The notes under the pieces are model-generated. The model had not been told where the DNA came from, did no database searches, and was given only the letters and a program-made list of their open reading frames with translations. A program made the position numbers and the translations under genes. A stretch of DNA of 64,000 bases from Xanthostigma xanthostigma (Eukaryota > Arthropoda > Insecta > Raphidioptera > Raphidiidae). This document shows, piece by piece, positions 37,187 to 48,000 of the stretch. Location of the stretch: assembly GCA_963575645.1 (NCBI GenBank), contig OY754467.1:682001-746000 (forward strand), read 5' to 3'. Each line of letters opens with the position of its first letter. The first letter of the stretch is position 1.

Positions 37187-39452
37187 TTAATGTTTATTAG
37201 GCTGAAAAAAAGCAAGAGTTCTGATTTATATTTTAATTTTGTGCAAAGAAGTATTCGTAATTCTTTGGTTTTAGAGCTAATTTTTGTAACGCCGTGAAAC
37301 GAAGTCTATAAACATCTTCCGGGAGCTTATCTCCGGTAGTGAGTGTCCACTTTGTGCATAGCTAATGATAGTTATTAGGGAAGATGTTGCTTTATACATG
37401 GGAATGAAACATTGAATTTTAAAAATAGGCTTTTGATTTCGCGTAAATTACAAAATAGTATCGAACGGCACTTGAGAAATAAATCAAAACCAAAATCGAA
37501 CAGACATTTCGTATAAAACAAGATTGATAATTAATATTTAACACAATTTTCGTCGGTCGCGAGATAAAGGGTTTATATCAAGTTTTAAGAAATATACAAT
37601 TCTTGCTTCCGGTTTCTATTTTTACTGAATATGGAAAAAAACGTTACTACTAGTTACATTCACGGAAGCGTCTTCCTTAATACACGAATATCTTGAACGA
37701 CGAATCGAACAAATTTCAAAATTAAGAAGCCACTGTGAACTTCATTTTAAAGAAATTTGCATTTTTGAATTAAGCTTTTATTCAACCCGTTACAACAATC
37801 GTGTATAGTTAGTAGTAGAACGGTATCTCGCGAGTGCCGTCTCTTTTCATTGTAGGGAAAAACAGACTCGTCTTACGGGATGTGCGCTCACCTCCAAAAG
37901 TTCTAGTTTTGGAATTTTGTCCACTGAAGACGGTGGACTGGTTTCCGGAAAATGGAATTTAACCCGTTGAAAAAAATGCATCATTTATAATGTATTTTGA
38001 ATGTTGTGTTGATATCGTTTACATTTTTTGTGTTAAGGACTGCATTTTTGCGATGCTTATGAATAAAAACAATTGCTTAAAATTTAAATCATCTTCAAAA
38101 GTGACAGATAACATTTTTTCATAAAAAAAATCTACACAAAATATGCGTGTATTTCACTGTTTCGGCAATTAATTTTTTACGCGACTATTTTTTAATAAGC
38201 CTTTTAAAATTACATGCGCGACTTTTTCTGAGCGTAACAAAATTTGTTGCAAATTTTCGTGAAAATCTGTGTTGCTTTTGCGTGATGCCAGAACATGCGT
38301 TTCTTTTTATGCGGATTTGCGTCGAAAAAAACACGAAACATGAAAAAATCGATCTATAAATGTATATAAAAAAAATGGACATAGACCACTTAAAACTTCT
38401 GATTTCGTGTACCTAGTTTCTCTGTACCTAGTCATGCAGTACTACGAATACCAACTGTACTAGAGTCTAGAATAGAATAAACTGTACACGTTTCTTGTAG
38501 AAAGAACCGCAGAAATTTACCGGCAACTGGTTGATGAGTTGGCGTTGCTGCTGCGGTTCAGCTCTTTAGCTGTGTTAAAATATCGAATGCTTTGCTGCCG
38601 TTCTATTGTAGATGTTACCATGATGATGTTACGGCATTTCGCGAACGAACCCGGAAGTTGAAAGACCTCTCTCACCGACTGACCCGTGCTTGTTTGTTCC
38701 ATTTCGTAAAATATTGAAGGTACATCTGCGGCCGCGAAACAAAATGGCGAATTTCCAATGTTTTTTTTTTAATTTTGCGTGTATTTTCAAATAATTTTTT
38801 TCCTTCTGCGAGGAAATGAAAGTATTTAGTATGATGAAACAGGTCAAAAAAACGCTCCTAGACAAGTTCAGGTTCCGATATTACCGTCAAAACGTAAAGA
38901 AAAGTGGTTTTTCGGCGCATGCCAGACGAAAATGTTTTTTTTAATGTTTGTCAGATGAAGAACTTCGGGTCTATATAGATTTTGATTTCAATCGGCTCAG
39001 TAGTTTTTGCGCATATTATGTGCCAATAACAATAATATCGTCCAAGTATCCTATAATAAAGAATGTCTAACTTTCGTGGAAATTTTTCGTATTGGAAATT
39101 GATTTGAAAAATAATTTTTCAACACGGAAGTGCTCCTGTAGACATTGTTGCAAATCTTGGTTTTCGGTCTTATATATAGACCACCAAGGAGGACACTCCG
39201 CTTGTTACTGCAGTTGTAGACGAAACGTCAGGTAGAAATACCAATAGACCACGGCCCGAAAACCAAGAAAATTTAAGACATTTTTATTGATTTTTACGAA
39301 AACACAGAACTGTTCAGGGAAATACGAGTATATGATAAATTGCTCTCTGGCTCAAATCTTTGACTCGTTGGGAATCAAATGACTTACCCTGAATGAAATG
39401 ATTGCTTTCTATGAAGGCACAGGATTTGTGCCATTGTAGAATGGAATTTTCC

Positions 39453-39676
39453 TTTTGACGTGATAACGTCTTATAAATTGATGGAACACCGGCTGCACGC
39501 ACGAAAAAGTGTCACGTTCCGCCTGAGCCTGAGCGTGCAAGCGAGAGCGCGGTATAAGCGATAGAGAGGCACGATCGGCCCAAGCGTCGGCTTGTACGCA
39601 TTTCAATGTTTCTTTATGACGTTATCACGTAAAACTATCGTCCGTAAACCAACTTTACAGACAACCAATTTTTTTT
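39453..39676 (+). mobile_element. GACGTGATAACGTC repeat element, copy 1
   Basis: Left TTTTGACGTGATAACGTC, then TTATAAATTGATG and CCGGCTGCACGCACG; right GACGTTATCACGTAAAAC, then CGTCCGTAAACC and TTTACAGACAACCAATTTTT. The same left and right blocks recur in MEP-1 intron 4 (47579-48151). Confidence 0.7.
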
Positions 39677-40239
39677 AGTATCCCGTGTTCATTTTTCAGT
39701 GCACTGCGTATTACACGAACGTTGCGACCGACGAACCGAACGAAATTCATTCGCCAGCGTATATTTTCGAGTTTGTTTGAATTTGAAACGGACGTTAACG
39801 ATCGCGAGCGACAGTGCCGTCTCTTTCTTGTGCAGCGAAATAGCTCATCGGCCCTTCGCGAACAAATAATTATGTTCGTTTTAAATAAACAATCGAGTGA
39901 TTAAAAACCGCCATTAATCTGACATCATCAATTGAAACTCGGTCTACACAGCCACAATATGTTGAGTCCTGCCCTAGCACTGGCTTTGCCAAGTTGGGCA
40001 GGAAACATTAATATTAATATGTAGAAAAAATGTAAATTAAATTAAATAAAATGTAATGTAAATTAAATTAAATAAAAATGTAAAATATATAATTAAATAA
40101 AGAAAATTTATTATCGTTAAATATGTGACGTAAGCCCTTTCGCAATATGACCACGGAATCGTCATTGTGTTTTCGATTTTGTTTACGTAGCGAACAAATT
40201 TTATTACGAGAGACTGCATCTTTGTCGATCGATTATTCA

Positions 40240-41035
40240 GAACATTTCTTTTTTTTTAAATAAGCAATTTAGCTACGGTATAGCCGGCGAGGCGCAGTTT
40301 TGCGGCCGGCTCGTGAAATCTTTATGAAAATCGTAAAGAAACCGTCTTCTATGCACATCAATTCTATTGATTTTTTATAATTATTACACCGTAATGGCGC
40401 GCGTACGTAGAGCGTCTTAGAATAACGAATTAGGTAACGAAAAGAGGGTTCGAAAATAACTCGGCCTGTTCGTTTCATTTGTTATTTTAATGACGGGGGC
40501 TTGACTCGACATGGAAAGACGATGGGAATTTTTCTGTCGATCAGCGAAGTCATCGCCGGGGCGACGGGTTTAATTATTGTTGTCGCGAAACGATGCAGCA
40601 GCGCGTTTGGGGTCTGTCGTCGGTGGCGGTAGTAATGCATTTATTTGAAAAGTGCATCTAGAATATTTATTACTTCATGCACGTAGTATATTTATATATA
40701 CTTGCATTTTACACACATGTGGATTTGCAAAGCACATGGCGCTATTGTACACAAATAACCACGTGGGTGACTTCTGTCATATGCAAATAGCGATTTTCGG
40801 CCGATTTGAAAAAAATAATTTAGCCTATTAATGGTATTCTAAAATCTCATTATTATATAAAAAAGTGGCTGCGCCAGCGCATATAAAAGTTCTATGGGCA
40901 GAATGACTATTGGACCGAACCATTATTCAGCGTAGGGAAGTCTGGCAGACACTCGAAAGTAAGCTAACGGGCGGGGTGTCCCCCCTCGCCCTCCTTGCTT
41001 AGCCTTATGGCGTGGATCCAGGACCGTATAACTTA
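40240..41035. other. GC-elevated non-coding blocks upstream of MEP-1
   Basis: Two stretches (about 40240-40660 and 40880-41035) are clearly richer in G and C than their flanks and contain many CpGs, with stops in all frames. The second has a GC-rich hairpin around GGGCGGGGTGTCCCCCC. They are possible enhancer or promoter sequence, or an unrecognised repeat. Confidence 0.35.
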
Positions 41036-41504
41036 ATTTTTCTTTGTTCTATTTTTTCATCGAATTTGCGTTTTTTTTTTTTTAATGTTTTCAAAAAGGT
41101 CTTTCCGCGTTAAATATTTCGCGCTGTGTATTTTTTTAGCGCGGTTTTCGCAATAATTAAAACATGTTTTTCGTTAACTGGTAATTGGTTCGAATTTAAA
41201 TTTTGTTTTCCAATTAAAGCCGACGCATTTAGTTTGTTAAACGTTTAGTTTAATTCAACGTTGATTTGATGTCAGATTTAAAGTGATTTTCAAAAAATGT
41301 CTTTCCTGTTTTTTTTTTCATGCAGTCCAGTTTTGAATGTAAATTGCTTAATCGAGGAAAGACTTGAAGTATTAGCTTCACGTTATTTATTTTTGTCGAC
41401 CGAATTCATTTAAGATGCACATCATTATTTTTTTACATTTTAGTTTCTTGCGAAAGAACCAAAGAACTTTTCTTAGGTAAACAAGTTACAAGTACGTCAC
41501 TGAT

Positions 41505-41547
41505 TTACATCACGTGACCAATCGACGCCATCTTGGCAGTTTCGGTG
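41505..41547 (+). promoter_or_regulatory. Probable MEP-1 promoter and 5' UTR exon end
   Basis: CACGTGACC is followed by GCCATCTTGGC (a YY1-like start-site motif), and TTCGGTG then runs into GTAAGG, a good donor at 41548. A matching T-rich acceptor (TTGGTTTTTTAG) ends at 42038, 13 bases before the ATG. This supports a 5' UTR intron 41548-42038. Confidence 0.5.
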
Positions 41548-42051
41548 GTAAGGGTTCGTGACGTCGCTCCAAATTAATTTTTGTGATTTTATTCGCTTTA
41601 TGTTTTGTATTATGTGACATTCAAGACGTAATTGAGTTATTAAAAGGTATACATTTTAATTCATAAGTGTTTGTGTTCAAAAATTCCCGGGCATAATTTG
41701 AAGATAATACGGGTGTCAATCCCCTAATTTCTATTGGTGGCAGGCAGCTGTTTTCTAACTATAAACTCATATTAGAGGAAATGATTAAATGGCGGGAGGC
41801 TCGATTAAAAAAGCCGGCGTTAAAATAATTAGTGGAATATTTGTATTTACGTTTGTTAAAATTATTATTTTTTTGCAAACCATAACCTTGCAATTAATTA
41901 GAAAATGTAGCCTAGTTTTTATTGTGTGCCTGCTTTGTTGGTAGCACTGGGTACATTCATAGACAAAATTTTGTTTGCCATAAAACTTTTTTTTTTTTAC
42001 TTTATACCAAATTAAACCAATTTATCTTGGTTTTTTAGTTAAACATCTGTG

Positions 42052-45000
42052 ATGGAGTCAGCTGTCAAAATGTTGGAAATTGAAGAAAGTCCATTGAAAG
42101 ACGGGACTACAAATCATTCTAACGGTGAGTAATGTTTCTCAAATATGCCCTAAAATGCGTTTTTTTTTCAATCTCGTGACAGATCGGTCTTTTAAATGGG
42201 TGCTTCGCTGATATCTTCTGTCAGTTTAATACAGGCGGTTAACTCGTTCACTAAATAGTATCAATTTTATGCAAAATAATTGCGTTGTAAGTTGTTTGTA
42301 GGGTTTTGCATTAGTTTTTTTCAATTAATAAAGCGAATAAAATAGATCACTCTAACTCATTTAGTTATCTTGATTTTAACCTCAAAAACTATTGAAAAAT
42401 TCTGTTTTGCAAACGATAGTCAAAGTACTGAAGTGTTTTGTTCTGTATTTTTGCAGAAAAAGTTCATGCAAACGGTGAAATGAATGGTTCATGTGACGAG
42501 AGCATGGATACAAATTCATCGGTAGATGACAGTTCACAACAACGCGCTGATATCGTCGATTCAGCGAATAGTAAGGACAGCAGTGAGTTTAATGCAACAA
42601 CAAACAGTTCAAAAGTGCCTAACAGTGAAGTGCCTAGTGATGAACAAATGTGTGTCGACAATGAGGACAATGCTCCGGACGAAGAGGATGAAAGACTCGC
42701 AAACGGCACAGACGACGATGCCATGAGCATAGGATCGGGCGCTTCAGAAAGTGAACACAACGAGCCTCGTAACGCTGAAGAAATTGCATCTGAAAATGAA
42801 CGGGTTGACTCCAGAAATGTAGAGGAATCGGCGTCGGAAAACGAACGCGTGGACTCCAGAAACGTGGATGAATTGGCGTCGGAAAACGACAGAGTCGATT
42901 CCAGAAACATTAACGATTCCGCGTCGGAAAGCGAACTTGCCGAATCTAAAAATGTCGAAGAATCGGATAACACGATGGATAACGCGGACGACCAGTCGAA
43001 CGTGCAAGAACTTTCCGAGGACGACTCCGACGTTCAAGAAACGAACGTCAAAGAACATTCAGACGACGAGTCCGCATCGAGAGATAAAGATGCGATCGAC
43101 TCGACTAAAGAATCGATGAACGATTCGGCCGAGGTAACTGTTATTGACGATAACAGCGAACACAAATCAAACGGTGACTTATGCACCAGTCCGGATATCG
43201 AAGAAGTCTGCGATTTAACGAAAGAAAAAGATGACAAATCCGAAGTGATAAATCTCGATACGCCCAAAAAAAAGAAAAAAAAGCTCGAGGTCGTCACCCC
43301 TCCGAGACGGAGCACGCGTAATTTAAATAAACAGAAGAGCTACCGCGAAGACGAAGAAGATGCCGATGATCCGAACGTTCCGGACGATCGAGACGACGAC
43401 GACGAGGAGGAGGACGACGACGACGACGACGATATTGAGGAAATAACACCGGAAGATCCACTGGCGGATTCTTCAGTGAACGAAACCAAGAAAGTCCGTA
43501 CTCACCATGCGCCGTCGTCTCACAATGTTACTGCTAGCAACAGTAGCGGAACTATAGTCGTTAAGGATACTAAAAAACTAGTGGAAATTGCAGCTAATTC
43601 AAAACCGATGCCGACGATTGGCAAAAAAGAGCCGACTTTAGTTATAATCGATACGAATTCAATCTTGTCGGGACGCGGTCCAGTACCCATTAACCAAAAG
43701 TCATCTCAGCTAGCTACCTCATATCAACACGTATTACCGATGGCACTGCCTGCTCAAGGCATCTACCCCGCAAATATGAGAGCGACGATAACGCCCATTC
43801 CGCTTCAGCCGAAACCGGCTCCCGCTCCGATACTACCCTCGCTGACAGATGACATGTACGTAGTCGAAGCACCGTCTTTCATAGTTCCCTACGTGTACGA
43901 GAAGCCGCCGTTGAAGCCTTTAAAGGAGTTCGTCGGCGAAGTCGGAAAGGCTGCCGAAAACGACGAAAAGGAAAAATTAGCTAAGCGGAAGGCAGATAAA
44001 GAAAGAATTGAAAAGGAAAAAGCCGAGAAAAAGAAAGCTGAAAAAGAGAAGAAACGAAAAGAAAAGGCCGAACGAGATAAGGAAGGCGACGAGGACTCGG
44101 AAAACGATAGCGACGACGACAAGGACGAGGATTACGACGAAGAAAAAGACGACGACGACGACGAAGAGGATAAAGACAGCGACAGTGAAACAAACAAATC
44201 GGCAGAAGTAGAAAATGTAAAAACCGTAGACAATGATAGCGTAATAGATGTTGAAAAAGAATTAGCAAATAATAATAAACCAAAATCCAACTCGTATTTC
44301 GATAATCCGTTAGGTAAATTCTTCTTTAATATAGGGTACGGTCTCGTACAAGAGTTCGTTCAGACAGACTTACTGAAGCAGCAGAAACGGAAAAGAGATC
44401 GCGAAAATCACATGCACGCGATTAATTCGTTAATGAAAAACTTAGAGTTCAGCAAAGAAAACAACAAACCGTTCCACATGGAGTTGAAAAAGTGTGATTT
44501 CTGCAGTTTTCGTACCGAATCAGCGCTCGCGCTCGCCCACCATTTGGAAACGCCGCACATGCGCAATTACATTTACCGCTGTAATTTCTGCACGCTCGAA
44601 GCGAGAGGGCCGCACGATATCCTGTTTCACATGGAAGCCGAACACAACACGCGCGGTCGTTTAGAAAGAGCTCCGGCGTTCCACCAGTGTCCCAATTGTC
44701 CGTTCGAAGACAATCAGAAAGGGAAGTTGTCCAGACACATGTTGGCGTGCGCCAAGAAATTCAAACCGGACAGAAATTTGGAACCGCCGACCGATTGGGA
44801 GCCTCCGGCCAAAATACCCCGTTTGCAGCGCGGCAAACAAGTCGGCTTAGTACAGGCTTCGGCGTCTTATCAAGCGGCGATGGCGCAGGCCAAGAATATG
44901 CCGATGATGCAGCAGGCGAGATTACAGTCTCCGATTTTGAACAGACCGAGGGGCCGGCCGTCGATGATGGGCGGAAAAATTCAAGTGAGGCCGGGCATGG

Positions 45001-48000
45001 TTTACCAACCGGCCAGAGTGGGCGGCGGTCAAGTGCTGGTGCCGACGGCGTATCAATATGCCGGAAATCAAATTTACCAGGTAACGTGTTTCGGTTTTGA
45101 TCTTCTTTATTTATGAACGACTTTTGTCTTTGGTGTCAGTTGTTTCGACTAACTAACAGTGGTAGATCTTTTGTCGTAATGATTAGTTGTGTTCATCGTA
45201 AAATAGTAAACAAAACTTCCGATCGGTCAGTCTTGATTTGTTCCCGTCTCTAGATCACTTCTCAGTCGATATCCTTTTGTTTCATGTGTACATTTTTGAT
45301 AAATATTTTAGGTAAATAAAATATCATTTTTGAAGGATGATGATCCGTCATATGTCACTCCAAATAAAACAAATCAGGACCCTCCAATTAAGAGACAATT
45401 AAAAATAAATCATTTTTTTCGAAGGGTATAAAAACAGCAGCAGAGAAACAAGTATTTTGTGTTTTTTTTTTTTTTTCGAATAACTTTATATCGTTGACAT
45501 ACATTATGGTTGTGTTTTGTTTCTTTTTTTTTTGTTTAATGTTAAATGTTGTTTTTGTTCAGTTACGTTTATTTGTTTTTGTAATTGTGATATACATGTA
45601 TTCCAATGTTATTTTTTTGGTTAAAATACAGTTTTTTTGGAATTCCATAGTTTAATTCTATCATCGATCAAAATTCTCAACCGTAAAAAATATTTTCCGT
45701 ATTCTGTTTTCTCTCACAATAAAGACAAGATAAAAAAGACAGGTGTAAGTTACTTGTCTCGTAAAAACCGCCTACATATTTCCGTAGTTTCCCTTTTTTT
45801 TTATATATTTTGATAAACTGTAAAAATGAAACGATTTGACGTTTCTGTTGTATCTTATGGGTTTAGGTGGTGGGCGGACGCGGGCTTGAAGTGGACGCTT
45901 TACGGGCTACCACGGCCACTGCTGCTCCGCCCCAGCCTCTACCCACTTCACAGACTGGCAATTATCTGATCCAGGTAAAGATAACAATAATGTTCTATAA
46001 TTAACGATGTCACCGTCATACAAAATAATGCGCCAACACGGAAAAAGAAATTTTAGCTAAAAAACAAATGCAGTCATTTCTCTTGTAACGCGATATCTGC
46101 AGTACTAAAAGTCACCGCGTGTGCGCTGTCGTCGCGCGTCTGTAATCTCTTTAAGATCGCCGCGATTACAAAACTTGAATAATTGTCTCCTAATTTTGTT
46201 TGTGTGTGGAAAAAAAACGCGCAATTACGCATTATCAGAGAAGACTGCTTAATTTTAACTAAACTTGTAAGCGTTTTTTTGTTGATAATTTAAGAGTTGT
46301 AATTTGTAATCATTCTTGAGTGGATCGGAAAAGTTAGATTTTAAACAGTATTACATTTTCCAGCTTTAAGTTTTAGTGAATAAGATGAGTTGAGTTGTTT
46401 CTTTTCCGTGTTGGTGTGGTTAGGGGTTTAAATTGAATATTGTTGGTGTCTGTTTTGCTGTAAGATTGGCACTGGTACTAAACAAAAGAAAAGCCGCCGA
46501 TTGTTTTTTTTTTAAAGCTGTTTCGGATTTATCGCAGCTTGTTTTGTTTAAGAAATTTTAGATACAAAGGTCTATTTTAATGGTTTTTTCTTAACTTTGT
46601 AGTACTTTGTATAGTTGGGTATAAAACACAGCATGGATAATAGTAAAAATTCTGATTTTCATTTATTTGTATTTTTTTGTTTGTTTTAATTCTTTTGTTT
46701 CTTTCTAGCTTTGTTAACGACTTTACTGTACGGTTTTTCATTGTTGATAACAATGAAATTGATATATTTTAACTGGAAATATGACGTTGGCATTGTTAAG
46801 AAACGTGTTCCTTTTTTTTATTGCATGTTTTTTCGACTATACACTATTATTTTATTACAAAACGCAGTTTTACATTTTTTTAAAATCACAGCTCTAAAAA
46901 CTTATGTTTTATAGTACAACCTAAAATCTTTCAAAATTTATGTCCTTTACTCTTAGATATATTTTTATTTCTTTGCATGTGACTTATTTTTCTACAAATT
47001 CACGTATTTGAAGTTTTTTTTTCGTTTTAAATTTTAGTTTAGTTTTTTTTCTCGACGGTTTTATAACACTTACGCTCGAGTATATATTAATTGTTTTTAT
47101 TTGACGTCGATAAAACGATTTTTTTTTGCGACAGGCGCAGACTCAAGCTCAAAATTCTGTCGTTTCCAAATCGCAGAATAAAGCGGCCCACCAGCCAAGT
47201 ATTTCGATAACGCCACTACCTCGACAGAGCAGCAGTCAAGCGAGCTCGTCTTCGGCCCCAACGGCTCTAAAGCCAGGCGAACCGAACAGTTCAAAGGCTA
47301 CGTTCGTAATTTGTGAAATTTGTGACGGGTACATAAAAGACTTGGAACAATTACGTAACCATATGCAGTGGATACACAAAGTGAAAATCCATCCAAAGAT
47401 GATCTACAACAGACCTCCGCTCAACTGTCAAAAATGCCAGTTCAGATTCTTCACGGATCAGGGCTTGGAAAGGCATTTGTTGGGCTCGCACGGTCTCGTG
47501 ACGAGTTCGATGCAGGAGGCGGCCAACAAAGGGAAAGATGCCGGCAGATGTCCTGTTTGTGGACGGGTAAGATCGCCTTTTTTGACGTGATAACGTCTTA
47601 TAAATTGATGAATCACCAATCTTATAAATTGATAAAACACCGGCTGCACGCACGAAAAAGTGTAACGTTCCGCCTGACCCTGTGCGTGCTTTTCTCGAAA
47701 ACGGCCCTAACGATTTGGATGAAATTTACTGAAAAGGGATTTTGGGGGGCAAAAAATCGTTTTAGCTAGGTCTCATCTCTCGAAAAAATCGTTTTCATAC
47801 AAATTTTATCATTATAAAAATCAATTTTTTGACGTATGAAAATACTTAAATATTGTAAGTAGGTTTTGGAATTTTATATAAACAATGAAATAATTGTTTT
47901 CAAAATATTATGACAGTTAATCTTTGAGATTTAAAATAAATACGAAAGAAAGAAAGTTAAAAAAAACAATTATATTATAGGTGGTAAGTAATTTTAATAA

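Larger units (their letters stand above)
36736..42051. other. Intergenic, KIAA1143-like gene to MEP-1
   Basis: Contents: tandem duplication 36788-36892; palindromic MITE; diverged duplicate blocks near 37.69-37.85 and 39.71-39.84 kb; repeat element 39453-39676; two GC-elevated non-coding blocks (40240-40660, 40880-41035); a probable MEP-1 5' UTR exon ending 41547. A minus-strand open frame at 38517-38702 has coding-like composition but no family match. Confidence 0.55.

Noticed and set aside
38517..38702. Minus-strand 61-codon frame starting MEQTSTGQSVREV, with a possible donor at its end
   Set aside because: Composition is coding-like, but no partner exon or family was found; too weak to call.
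42464..43315. Several open frames opposite or out of frame with MEP-1 exon 2
   Set aside because: Shadows of the real reading frame, caused by its Asp/Glu/Ser-rich codons.
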